Part shown: in pieces, positions 55,942-64,000 of the stretch
Numbering within the stretch: position 1 is the stretch's first letter
Layout of the letters: each line of letters starts with the position of its first letter
Assembly: GCF_903815225.1 (NCBI RefSeq)
Contig: NZ_LR813084.1
Coordinates: 3,762,501-3,826,500 of the forward strand
Reading direction: 5' to 3'
Length of the DNA stretch: 64,000 nucleotides
From: Delftia tsuruhatensis
Lineage (GTDB): Bacteria > Pseudomonadota > Gammaproteobacteria > Burkholderiales > Burkholderiaceae_C
Notes under the pieces: generated by a model
What the model saw: only the letters and a program-made list of their open reading frames with translations
Told to the model about the DNA's origin: nothing
Databases searched by the model: none
Made by a program: the position numbers and the translations under genes

Positions 55942-58799
55942 AGCCTTTCGCTCCCCTCCTTCGCCCGCTGACTCTGGTCGCCCTGCTGGGCGCGTGCTGG
56001 AGCACGCCGCCGGCCTGGACACAGGCGCTGCCCGCCACCACCGCCGAGGCCCCGCTCAAGGGCCGTGCCTGGCAACTGGCCAACCAGGCCTACGCCCACT
56101 ATGAAGCCGGCCGCTTCGCGCGCGCCGCCACCGCAGCCGCGTCGGCCATCCGCCTGCGGCCCGACCTGCTGCGCCTGCGCATGCTGCTGGTGTACTCGCT
56201 GCAAAAGCAGGGCAAGTCCGAGGAAGCACTCAAGGCCATTGCCTCGGCGCGCGCCGCGGGGCTGGACGAGGCCACGCTCAAACAGGCGGAGGAGAACGTG
56301 CGCGCGACAACGGCCGCAGGCGGCCCGGGAGCGGCCCCCCGGGGCTCCGAGGCCTACAACAAGGCCTTTCCCATCGCCACCCAGGCCTACGACGACTACA
56401 ACCGCAAGAACTACACGGACAGCGCGCGCAAGGCCGAGCAGGCCTTTCGCCTTGATCCCACCCAGGGCCAATGGGCCTTGCTGTGGGTCGGAGCGCTCGA
56501 GGCGCAGGAGCAGCTGGGTGCCGCCATCGAGGCCGTGGATGCCGCGCTCGCCCTGGGCGCGCCCAACAGGAGCGACCTGGTGGCCAGGCGCCAGACACTG
56601 CAGCGCAGCCAGGCCATCGTTCCCGCGCAAAAGGCCTACCAGGCGCTGATCGCCAACAATCCGGCCCAGGCCGTCCCCTTCGCGCGCGAAGCCGTGGCGC
56701 TGGCTCCGGCAACGGCTTCGCACCGCCTGCTGCTGATCACCTCGCTCATGCTGGCCGAGCAGTTGCCCCAGGCCGAGCAGGCCGCCGACGAGGCCCTGAA
56801 GCAGGACGACGAGGACACCGCTGCCCTGGGCATGCGTGGCTACATCCGCCAGCGCCAGGGCAAGACGGCGCAGGCCAACGAGGATTTCGACGCCGTGCTC
56901 AAGCAGGACTGGCTGGATGACAAGCAATCCGCCAACCTGCGCCTGATCGCCGTCGACGCGGCCCTGGCGGCCGGAGACCCGGCGCGCGCCCGGGCGCTGC
57001 TGGCGCCGATGCCGGCGCAGGACGAATCCGTGGCACGGCGCCTGAAGGAGGCCGATGCCCTGCGCCCCGGACGGGACACGCCCATGGTGGCCGACACGCG
57101 GGCGGCCTCCCAGACCCTGGCCATGGCCGACTATCCCCCGCCGCTGCAGGACTGCCGCGACACGCCCTATGGCACGGTCTGCGAGCTGCAGCCCTCCGAT
57201 GCCCAGGGCGCGGGCGGCCCCAGCGCCCAGGCCTACGCTGCCTACGCGCGCCAGGACTATCAGGCCGCCATCGGCCATGCGCGCACGGCCGTGGAGCAGG
57301 ACCCCGACAATCCCCAGCTGCAAAAGCTGCTGACCACCACGCTGGCCGCGGGCGACCGCGAGCAGCAGGGCCAGGCACTGCTGCGGCTGGACAAATCCCT
57401 GTCCCTCGCCCCCAACGATGCCCAGTTGCTGATGCAGCGCGGCTACCTGCACTCGCGCCGGGGGGAACCGGCCCTGGCGCTGCAGGACTTTCGCGCGGCC
57501 CGTGCCACGGGCGAGGCGCCCGCGGGCGCCATGCTGGACGAAGGCTATGCGCTGGCCGGCACCGGCGACAGCCGCGCCGCCGTTCGCACCTTCAAGGAAG
57601 CCATCGACCTCGACGATGCCGGCACCGCGAAACTCACGCCCGGACAACGCGAGAACGCGCGCAGCGCCGTCTCCGGCTACGCGCGCGAATGGGGGGCCAT
57701 CGTGTCCATGGGCTACCGCGGTGCGCGGCCTGCCGGGCGGGCGTTTTCGGACGGCATTCTCACGCAGGCGGGCGATGCGGTCTTCGGTACGGCCGAGGCC
57801 TACTGGCGCCCGTCCAACTTCCTCAACTCTTCCACCCGCATCTTCGATGTCTACGGGCGGCTGGGCAGCACCTTGCATGACGGCGGAGGCACCACGCTGG
57901 GCCAGAGCGCCATCGACCCCTGCACGGGCCTGCCCATCAATGTGCAGGCCACCGACAACCGGGGTGTCTCGGGCCTGCCCACCACCACGGGCTCGCTGGG
58001 GATGCGCTTCACGCCGTCCACCAAGTACGCGCTGACCTTCGGCATAGAGCGCCAGTTCAACCTGGGCTCGGCCACGCGCTCGGGCTTCATCACGCCCGAA
58101 TCGCCCCAGCTGCGCTGCATGATGAGCGGACGCGATCCGCTCAACCCCACCGGCCCGGCGCTGGGCAACCCCATCTCGGCCAGGTACAGCGCGGGCGCGG
58201 GCCAGGGAGGCTGGCTGGCCTATGTCACCCACGGCTTCTACGAGGGCACGGGACGGCGCACGGACCGCTCCAGCTGGTTCACCATGGAAGGCTACAGCCA
58301 GGCCGGCTACGCCAACCAGAGCATGGCCTCGCGCTTCACGCTGACCGACCAGGCCACCGGCGCCCAGGTGGGCGACGGCTCGGGCCGCTACAAGCGCGAG
58401 CAGTGGTTCTTCTCCACCGAGGCCCGCATCGGCCGCAGCTTCCGGGCCGACGGCATCCGCCAGGGCCTGGTGATCTTCCCCTTCGGCGTGGTCGCCGCCG
58501 ACTGGATCAAGCAGAGGAATCGCGTCGAGGTGCGCTCCCTGCAGGCGGCCCCGGGCGCCACGCCCACGGCCGCCCAGCTGGCGGCCCAGCAGGGCCAGAC
58601 ACTGGCCCTGCAAGGCAATGGCAGCAGCTGGTCCGCCAGCGCCGGCGTGGGCGTCAGCCTGCGCCAATGGTTCCGCGAAAGCCACTACAGCACGGCCCAG
58701 TCCTATCTGGACTGGTCCATGCAGTACCGCTTCAACATCGGCGGCGGCCAGGCCGACCGGGCCAAGGGCCTGTTCATGACGCTGACCCTGTCCTACTGA
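55938..58799 (+). CDS. nfrA: NfrA-like TPR and outer-membrane beta-barrel protein
   Basis: A 953-residue protein close to the size of E. coli NfrA (about 990). It has an N-terminal signal (an LLGAC site could mimic a lipobox, but a barrel makes ordinary cleavage likelier). TPR repeats follow to about residue 550 (YAHYEAGRFARAATAAASAI; YDDYNRKNYTDSARKAEQAF). The C-terminal beta-barrel part ends in LFMTLTLSY, the terminal aromatic needed for BAM insertion. It should export the polymer made by NfrB across the outer membrane, like BcsC or PgaA. ATGA overlap with nfrB couples synthesis and export. A homologue is the phage N4 receptor component. Confidence 0.9.
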   Translation: MKPFAPLLRPLTLVALLGACWSTPPAWTQALPATTAEAPLKGRAWQLANQAYAHYEAGRFARAATAAASAIRLRPDLLRLRMLLVYSLQKQGKSEEALKAIASARAAGLDEATLKQAEENVRATTAAGGPGAAPRGSEAYNKAFPIATQAYDDYNRKNYTDSARKAEQAFRLDPTQGQWALLWVGALEAQEQLGAAIEAVDAALALGAPNRSDLVARRQTLQRSQAIVPAQKAYQALIANNPAQAVPFAREAVALAPATASHRLLLITSLMLAEQLPQAEQAADEALKQDDEDTAALGMRGYIRQRQGKTAQANEDFDAVLKQDWLDDKQSANLRLIAVDAALAAGDPARARALLAPMPAQDESVARRLKEADALRPGRDTPMVADTRAASQTLAMADYPPPLQDCRDTPYGTVCELQPSDAQGAGGPSAQAYAAYARQDYQAAIGHARTAVEQDPDNPQLQKLLTTTLAAGDREQQGQALLRLDKSLSLAPNDAQLLMQRGYLHSRRGEPALALQDFRAARATGEAPAGAMLDEGYALAGTGDSRAAVRTFKEAIDLDDAGTAKLTPGQRENARSAVSGYAREWGAIVSMGYRGARPAGRAFSDGILTQAGDAVFGTAEAYWRPSNFLNSSTRIFDVYGRLGSTLHDGGGTTLGQSAIDPCTGLPINVQATDNRGVSGLPTTTGSLGMRFTPSTKYALTFGIERQFNLGSATRSGFITPESPQLRCMMSGRDPLNPTGPALGNPISARYSAGAGQGGWLAYVTHGFYEGTGRRTDRSSWFTMEGYSQAGYANQSMASRFTLTDQATGAQVGDGSGRYKREQWFFSTEARIGRSFRADGIRQGLVIFPFGVVAADWIKQRNRVEVRSLQAAPGATPTAAQLAAQQGQTLALQGNGSSWSASAGVGVSLRQWFRESHYSTAQSYLDWSMQYRFNIGGGQADRAKGLFMTLTLSY

Positions 58800-58840
58800 G
58801 CCCTGCCCGCCATCACCGCATCGACAAGGAGAAAAGAAAC

Positions 58841-59863
58841 ATGGATTCCACGACCCGAGCACCGCGCCCGGCCCCGCACAGGCGGCACGCAGTCCTGGCG
58901 CGCGCCGCGCGCGGGCTGGCCGCCTGCGCCCTGGCGCTGGGCGGGCTGGCGGCACAGGCCCAGGACAGTTCCTCCATCATTCTCAAGGGCAAGGACGGCT
59001 GGCTCTTCCCGGGCTGGGGCAGCCTGACCCAGGTGGACCGAGCCGGCATCGCCGAGTCCACCCGCCTGATCAGCGAGGCCCGCAACCTGCTGGCAGCCCG
59101 CGGCGTCAAGCTGCAGGTGCTGCTGCTGCCCGACAAGGTACGCTTTTATCCCGACAAGATGCCCGACGGCAAGGCCATGAGCAGCGAGGTCCAGGGCCGC
59201 TACCAGCAGGTGCTGCAGTCCCTGCAGGCGGCCGGCATCCCCAGCTTCGACGACGAGGCCGTGCTGCGCGCCGTGCGTGCAAGCGGCAAGGACGTGTTCT
59301 ACCGCACCGACCAGCACTGGACCCAGGCCGCGGCCGACGCCACGGCCGAAGCCACGGCCCGCATGGTCCAGGCCGAGGTGCCCCAGCTGGCGGGCCGCGC
59401 TGGTGGTGGCATGGCGCTGGGCGATGTCGTCACCGAACGCCGCTACGGCGACCTGGCCGAACTGTTCCTCACCGCCGACGAACGCAAGCAGGTCGGCCGC
59501 GAGGTCTACACCGTGCGCCGCCAGGCCCAGGCACCGGGCCTGATCGATGACGAGCCCGCCCCCGTGCACGTGACCGGCCACAGCATGGTCCAGCCCTATT
59601 TCGGCTTCCCCCAGAAGCTCTCCAGCCTCCTGGACCGCCCGGTCTCCCTGAACTGGAAACCCGGCAACGTCGGCCAATGGACCATGCTGCTCGAATACCT
59701 GGAGTCTCCGGCCTTCAAGGCCCGCAAGCCCCAGGTGCTGGTATGGCAGATGTTCGAGCCCACCTACAGCTACGGCCCCAATGCGGCCGGACAGTGGGAC
59801 AACGCCTCGCTGATGCCCAGCGCGACATGGCTGGAGCGCCTGCGCGCCGCGCTGAAGGGCTGA
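58841..59863 (+). CDS. AlgX/AlgJ-like periplasmic SGNH acyltransferase
   Basis: A 340-residue exported protein (signal about 1-41, cleavage near AAQAQ). It has the ALGX-type SGNH domain: GKDGWLFPGWGSL, the D-x-H pair in YRTDQHW (D157, H159) and the nucleophile serine in VTGHSMVQP (S248), in the order found in AlgX/AlgJ. These enzymes O-acylate polysaccharides in the periplasm. AAGGAG precedes the start. It opens the modification half of the locus, 41 bases after nfrA. Confidence 0.88.
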   Translation: MDSTTRAPRPAPHRRHAVLARAARGLAACALALGGLAAQAQDSSSIILKGKDGWLFPGWGSLTQVDRAGIAESTRLISEARNLLAARGVKLQVLLLPDKVRFYPDKMPDGKAMSSEVQGRYQQVLQSLQAAGIPSFDDEAVLRAVRASGKDVFYRTDQHWTQAAADATAEATARMVQAEVPQLAGRAGGGMALGDVVTERRYGDLAELFLTADERKQVGREVYTVRRQAQAPGLIDDEPAPVHVTGHSMVQPYFGFPQKLSSLLDRPVSLNWKPGNVGQWTMLLEYLESPAFKARKPQVLVWQMFEPTYSYGPNAAGQWDNASLMPSATWLERLRAALKG

Positions 59864-59867
59864 GACC

Positions 59868-60992
59868 GTGGCCCCATCAGAACGAGATCCTCTGGCGCAA
59901 GGCCATCGACGCAACGCCTGGATCTGGGGCGCGCTGCTGCTGGCGGGACTGGCCTGGGGCGGCTGGACGCTGGTGCGGCATGGACCCAGGGCCGGCGACC
60001 TGCAACTGTCCGCCTGGCTGGACGGCCGCGCGGGCGCGGCGCTGAACAAGGCCTTGCGCCTGCCCGCCCAGTCCTCGCTGGAAACAGGCCAGGCCGCGCT
60101 GCGCTATCGCCTGCTGGGAGACACCGGCCCCCAGGTGGCCCTGGGCTGCCCGCAATGGATGTTCTATCGCGACGGCCTGCGACCGCAGCCCGGCACGGGG
60201 GCCGCACCGTTCGAGGCGCGCCAGCAGCTGGTCCGGTACTGGACCCGGCAGCTGCAGGCCCGGGGCATCGCCACCCTGGTCGTGGCCGTGCCCGACAAAT
60301 CACGCATCGAGGCCGCCCATCTGTGCGGCCTGCCCGTGGCGCCCGTGATGCGCCAGCGGCTGGACCAGTGGCAGCGGTTCCTGCAGACCGAGGGAATCGC
60401 CTTCGCCGACCTGCGTCCTGCCCTGCAAGACCAGGCGCAGCCCATGTTCTTTCGCACCGATGTGCACATGAATGCCGAGGGCGCGCATGCCGCAGCCCTG
60501 GCCGTGGCCCGGGCGGCGCTGCCGCTGCTGGGCGGTCAGCGCGGCGACCAGGCGTTCGAGGCGTCTGCGCCCGGGCCCGCGCAACTGCTGCCCGGCGACC
60601 TGCTGGCCCTCGCGGGGCTGAGCGATGCGCCCCCGGGCTGGCGGCCCGCGCGCGACGAGGTCAGGCCGCAGGCCATTACCCCCCTGCGCGGCGGCGGCCT
60701 GCTCGACGAGACGCCGCCCGTGCAGGTGCTGCTGGCCGGCAGCTCCAACGGCCTGCGCAGCAATTTCGCGCCCCAGCTAGGCCGTGCGCTGGGCCGCGAG
60801 GTCTGGAACCTGAGCATGGATGGCGGCCAGTTCAATGGCGCCATGGCGGCCGCGCTCAAGCGCCGCGCCTCCTGGCCGGCCAGCCTGCGGCTGGTGATCT
60901 GGGAATTCTCGGAAAACACCTTGTCCCTGCCCCTGACGGACGAGGAAAAGGCGGCGCTCCAGGAGATGGCCGCCGCCGCCCCGCCTGCGTGA
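59868..60992 (+). CDS. AlgJ/DltD-like membrane-anchored SGNH protein
   Basis: A 374-residue protein starting at GTG (AAGGG upstream), 4 bases after its neighbour. One N-terminal membrane helix (about 18-35) anchors a periplasmic SGNH domain. It keeps FRTDVHMNAEG (D198, H200) and LLAGSSNGLRSNF (S292 or S293), so the putative catalytic triad is retained. It is diverged from the first SGNH protein and probably acts in series with it: one could accept the acyl group from the MBOAT protein and the other transfer it to the polymer, as AlgJ/AlgX or DltD do. Confidence 0.85.
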   Translation: MAPSERDPLAQGHRRNAWIWGALLLAGLAWGGWTLVRHGPRAGDLQLSAWLDGRAGAALNKALRLPAQSSLETGQAALRYRLLGDTGPQVALGCPQWMFYRDGLRPQPGTGAAPFEARQQLVRYWTRQLQARGIATLVVAVPDKSRIEAAHLCGLPVAPVMRQRLDQWQRFLQTEGIAFADLRPALQDQAQPMFFRTDVHMNAEGAHAAALAVARAALPLLGGQRGDQAFEASAPGPAQLLPGDLLALAGLSDAPPGWRPARDEVRPQAITPLRGGGLLDETPPVQVLLAGSSNGLRSNFAPQLGRALGREVWNLSMDGGQFNGAMAAALKRRASWPASLRLVIWEFSENTLSLPLTDEEKAALQEMAAAAPPA

Positions 60993-61005
60993 CCCCGACT
61001 GCCAC

Positions 61006-62586
61006 ATGCTGTTCAACTCCTACCTTTTCCTGCTGCTGTTCCTGCCAATCGCGCTGGCGGGCCACTACCTGGCCGGCGCCATCAGCCTGCGGCTGGCCGC
61101 GTTCTGGCTGTGCCTGACCTCCTTCGTCTTCTATGGCTGGTGGAACCCGCAGTTCGTGGCCCTGCTGGCGCTGTCCATCGCCTTCAACTACCTGGTGAGC
61201 CTGCTGATCCTGCGCTGTGCAGGCCATGCGCGCTGGCAGGCGCTGGTGACCGCCGTGGGCGTGGGCGCGGACCTGGCGGCGCTGTTCCACTACAAGTACT
61301 TCGCCACGCTGTTCAACTTCCTGGGCGAGTGGGGGCTGACGCAGGGTGGCATGCACGAGCTGATCCTGCCGCTGGGCATCTCGTTCTTCACCTTCACCCA
61401 GATCGGCTATCTGCTGGACTGCCGCTCGGGCATCGTCAAGGAACGCAGCCTGCTGAGCTATGTGCTGTTCGTGACCTTCTTCCCGCACCTCATCGCGGGC
61501 CCCATCCTGCATCACAAGGAAATGATGCCGCAGTTCGCGCAGCCCGAGAACTACCGCTTGCGCGCGGACAACCTGTCGGTGGGCGGCACGCTGTTCGTGA
61601 TCGGCCTGGCCAAGAAGGTGCTGCTGGCCGACGAGATCGCCCCCTACGCGGATGCAGGCTTCGCCGCGCCGGGCGAGCTGCAGTTCTGGGCGGCCTGGGG
61701 CGCCAGCGTGAGCTATGCGCTGCAGCTGTACTTCGACTTCTCGGGCTACTCGGACATGGCCCTGGGCCTGGCGCGCATGTTCGGCATCCGCTTCCCGCTG
61801 AACTTCAACTCGCCCTACAAGGCGGCCAGCATCATCGATTTCTGGGCGCGCTGGCACATGACGCTGACGCGCTACCTGACGGCCTATCTCTACTACCCCG
61901 TGGCCATGGCCGTCTCCCGCGCACGCGAAAGGCGCGGCCTGTCCGTGGGGTCGAGCGCGGCGCGCTCGCCGGGAGGCTTCGCCGCCACCATCGTGCTGCC
62001 CACGCTGTTCACCATGGGGCTGGCGGGCATCTGGCATGGCGCGGGCTTCCAATACCTGGTCTTCGGCCTGCTGCACGCCTTCTATCTTTCGGTCAACCAC
62101 GCCTGGCGCATCTTCGTGGTCAGCCGCAAGCCGGCCGCGGCGCGCAAGTCCAGCCTGGCGGGCCATGCCCTCAGCGTGGCCATCACCTTCGTGGCCGTGC
62201 TGGTGGCCCAGGCCTTCTTCCGGGCCCATGGCGTGGGCGATGCCCTGCTGCTGCTCAAGGGCATGGCCGGCCTGCGCGGCGTCGAGGCGCTGGAGTCGCT
62301 GTCCCACGTCCGGGGGCTGGCAGCGGGCGATGCCCTGCGCCTGGCCATCGGCCACCACATGCAGCTGGCCCTGGTGCTGCTGCTGCTGGGCATCGCCTGG
62401 TTCACGCCCAATGCCCACCAGATCCTGGGCCGCCACTCGCCCGCCATGTTCAAGCTGCAGGAGGCGCCGCGCGCCTGGATGCGCTGGCGTCCCAACGCGG
62501 CCTGGACGGCCGCCACCCTGGTCCTGCTCTTCCTGTGCCTGGTCAACCTGCACAAGGAAACCCGATTCCTGTATTTCCAGTTCTGA
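61006..62586 (+). CDS. MBOAT acyltransferase (AlgI/DltB-like)
   Basis: A 526-residue membrane-bound O-acyltransferase with about 11 hydrophobic segments. Family motifs are LPLGISFFTFTQIGYLLDCR, FFPHLIAGPILHH, YFDFSGYSDMALGLARMFG, FWARWHMTLTRYL (H284) and GIWHGAGFQY with the presumed catalytic H344. AlgI moves acetyl groups and DltB moves D-alanine from the DltC carrier across the inner membrane to a periplasmic acceptor. With a carrier protein and adenylating enzyme directly downstream, the DltB-type role is favoured, although the sequence looks AlgI-like. Confidence 0.93.
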   Translation: MLFNSYLFLLLFLPIALAGHYLAGAISLRLAAFWLCLTSFVFYGWWNPQFVALLALSIAFNYLVSLLILRCAGHARWQALVTAVGVGADLAALFHYKYFATLFNFLGEWGLTQGGMHELILPLGISFFTFTQIGYLLDCRSGIVKERSLLSYVLFVTFFPHLIAGPILHHKEMMPQFAQPENYRLRADNLSVGGTLFVIGLAKKVLLADEIAPYADAGFAAPGELQFWAAWGASVSYALQLYFDFSGYSDMALGLARMFGIRFPLNFNSPYKAASIIDFWARWHMTLTRYLTAYLYYPVAMAVSRARERRGLSVGSSAARSPGGFAATIVLPTLFTMGLAGIWHGAGFQYLVFGLLHAFYLSVNHAWRIFVVSRKPAAARKSSLAGHALSVAITFVAVLVAQAFFRAHGVGDALLLLKGMAGLRGVEALESLSHVRGLAAGDALRLAIGHHMQLALVLLLLGIAWFTPNAHQILGRHSPAMFKLQEAPRAWMRWRPNAAWTAATLVLLFLCLVNLHKETRFLYFQF

Positions 62587-62606
62587 AACCGCCGACGGAG
62601 AAAACC

Positions 62607-62846
62607 ATGTCCCTGAACGAGATCGAGACCCGGATTGCCAAGATCATCGAAAACATCATCCTGACTTCGGTCGAACCCGACACCCTGCTGCTGGAATCGG
62701 GCCTGGTGGACTCGCTGTCCGCCGTGGACGTGGCGCTGGCCATCGAAAAGGAGTTCGGCGTCAAGATACCGCCCTCGGAGATCGACCTGCACCTGGAATC
62801 CGTGCACGCGCTGGCCCAGTACGTGGCCGGGCAGCGCAAGGCCTGA
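62607..62846 (+). CDS. Acyl/aminoacyl carrier protein (DltC-like)
   Basis: A 79-residue carrier protein. The phosphopantetheine attachment serine lies in LLLESGLVDSLSAVDVALAI (S36, DSL motif), followed by an acidic helix (IEKEFGVKIPPSEIDLHLES). GGAG precedes the start. It lies between the MBOAT gene and the DltA-like ligase gene, the same set as dltB-dltC-dltA, so it probably carries an activated aminoacyl group to the membrane enzyme. It needs 4'-phosphopantetheinyl transfer encoded elsewhere. Confidence 0.93.
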   Translation: MSLNEIETRIAKIIENIILTSVEPDTLLLESGLVDSLSAVDVALAIEKEFGVKIPPSEIDLHLESVHALAQYVAGQRKA

Positions 62847-62897
62847 TGCGCGCCCACTGTCCGCGCACCGTCATCCACACAGCCGCCAGGAGGCCGC

Positions 62898-64000
62898 ATG
62901 CGATTTTGCTTTGACCGCTTCGACTTCATCGAAACCGGTGCCGACACGCAGCGGCCCGCCGTCATCGATGCCGCCGGCACGCTGAGCTGGCAGCAACTGG
63001 CCCGGGCCGTGGAGCAATGGGAGCAGCAGGCCCTGGCACGCGGCGCGCGGCGCGACGAGCCCGTGCTGATCACCGGGCACAAGGAGAGCGCCTTTCTCGT
63101 GGCCATCATCGGCTGCCTGCGCCTGGGCCTGCCCTTCGTTCCCGTGGACGTGATCAACCCGCCCGAGCGCATGGCGCGCATCGCCACCCTGGTGCAGGCG
63201 GGCCTGCACTACGACGCGCAGGCAGGCGCCTTCCTGGACACCGGCATCGCCGCACAGCCGCTGCAGGAGAAATCGCTGGCCTACATCATGTTCACCTCGG
63301 GCAGCACGGGCGATCCCAAGGGCGTGCAGATCGGACGCGAAAGCCTGGGCCTGTTCGGTGGCTGGATACGCGACTGCCTGGCCCTGGGCGAGGCCCCGGT
63401 GTTCATGGACCAGATGCTGTTCAGCTTCGACTTCTCGCTGTTCAACTGGATGGGAGCGCTGATCACGGGCGGCACCTGCGTGCTGTGCGCGCGCGAGACC
63501 ATCGCCGACCGCCAGGCCTTCGCCGCCTACCTGGCCCGTACCCATGTCAACGTCTGGGCCTCCACGCCCTCCTTCGTGCGCCAGCAGCTGCTCGATGCCG
63601 ACTTCGACCAGCAGCACCTGCCCGACCTGCGCGTCTTCGTCTTCGGCGCGGAGTCGCTGACCCCCACCGTGGCCGAAGCGCTCTGGAGCCGTTTTCCCCA
63701 GGCCCGCATCATCAACTCCTACGGTCCGACCGAAGCCACCTGCTCGACCACCTGGGTGGAGATCGACCCCGCGCTGCGCGCCCGCGCCCCCCTGCCCTTT
63801 CCCATCGGCCGGGCCAAGCCCTATGCCGATGTGTTCCTGGACGAGGGCGAGATCTGCGTGGCCGGCGACCATGTGATGCGCGGCTACCTGAACCGCCCCG
63901 ACCTGCACGCCAGCCGCATGTTCACACGCAAGGGCAAGCGCGGCTACCGCACGGGCGACCTCGGCGAGATCGACGACCAGGGCCTGGTCACCTTCCATGG
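62898..64000 (+). CDS. DltA-like AMP-dependent aminoacyl-carrier ligase (3' end outside window)
   Basis: The first 367 residues of an ANL-family adenylating enzyme; the frame runs off the window. CAGGAGG precedes the ATG. Motifs are the A3 loop YIMFTSGSTGDPKGVQIG (P-loop near residue 132), VNVWASTPSFV, NSYGPTEAT (near 276) and YRTGDLGEID (near 349). Spacing and the TSTPSF-like block match DltA (D-alanine-carrier ligase) better than fatty-acyl ligases. The position of the DltA pocket cysteine (FCGE motif) reads FGAE at 249-252, so the loaded acid may not be D-alanine. It would charge the adjacent carrier protein. Confidence 0.9.
   Translation, partial: MRFCFDRFDFIETGADTQRPAVIDAAGTLSWQQLARAVEQWEQQALARGARRDEPVLITGHKESAFLVAIIGCLRLGLPFVPVDVINPPERMARIATLVQAGLHYDAQAGAFLDTGIAAQPLQEKSLAYIMFTSGSTGDPKGVQIGRESLGLFGGWIRDCLALGEAPVFMDQMLFSFDFSLFNWMGALITGGTCVLCARETIADRQAFAAYLARTHVNVWASTPSFVRQQLLDADFDQQHLPDLRVFVFGAESLTPTVAEALWSRFPQARIINSYGPTEATCSTTWVEIDPALRARAPLPFPIGRAKPYADVFLDEGEICVAGDHVMRGYLNRPDLHASRMFTRKGKRGYRTGDLGEIDDQGLVTFH

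Noticed and set aside
55407..58955. An 1182-codon minus-strand frame opposite nfrA
   Set aside because: It is a shadow of the nfrA coding strand with repetitive Gly/Ala/Arg/Gln composition. The nfrA frame has a signal peptide, TPRs and a proper barrel end.

Overview
The window is chromosomal DNA of a high-GC beta-proteobacterium. Two Bug-type (TctC) uptake proteins sitting next to CoA-transferases, the rimP-nusA-infB-rbfA-truB-typA order and the general protein style point to Comamonadaceae (Delftia/Comamonas/Acidovorax-like). This is inference from gene content, not a species identification. No rRNA, insertion sequence, phage or CRISPR array was seen.

Layout. 0-7.4 kb: the end of an anti-sigma-like membrane regulator, a DAPG-hydrolase-like enzyme with a divergent TetR regulator, and a LysR-controlled acyl-CoA module (class III CoA-transferase, MaoC-like protein, Bug receptor, 3-hydroxyisobutyryl-CoA-hydrolase-like enzyme). 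7.5-15.8 kb: the translation operon rimP-nusA-infB-rbfA-truB-typA. 16-21.2 kb: two multiheme cytochromes c with a thioredoxin-like protein, the CbpA/CbpM co-chaperone pair, a 53-aa basic protein and a lipocalin. 21.2-30.6 kb: a YejABEF-type peptide ABC importer, fabI, a Fur-box-controlled Mn superoxide dismutase with a ZIP metal transporter, and an IclR regulator. 30.8-38.4 kb: an HMG-CoA-lyase-like/CoA-transferase/Bug module, a basic amino acid decarboxylase with a polybasic C-terminal tail, and an NfeD/SPFH membrane pair. 38.5-50.1 kb: two identical tRNA-Ser(GGA) genes bracketing an eight-gene, translationally coupled lipid-modification operon with its TetR regulator, several small genes and a LysR/MFS pair.

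50.7-64 kb (runs off the end): the most striking region. It is a polysaccharide locus in which wecB (UDP-GlcNAc 2-epimerase), a BcsB-like periplasmic protein, an NfrB-like glycosyltransferase with a C-terminal MshEN-like (c-di-GMP-binding) domain and an NfrA-like TPR/beta-barrel outer-membrane protein are followed directly by two AlgX/AlgJ-like SGNH proteins, an AlgI/DltB-type MBOAT acyltransferase, a DltC-like carrier protein and a DltA-like adenylating enzyme. Read together, this looks like a c-di-GMP-controlled ManNAc-polymer secretion machine joined to a Dlt-type machine that would activate an amino or other acid and esterify the polymer in the periplasm. I know of descriptions of the two halves separately but not of this combination.
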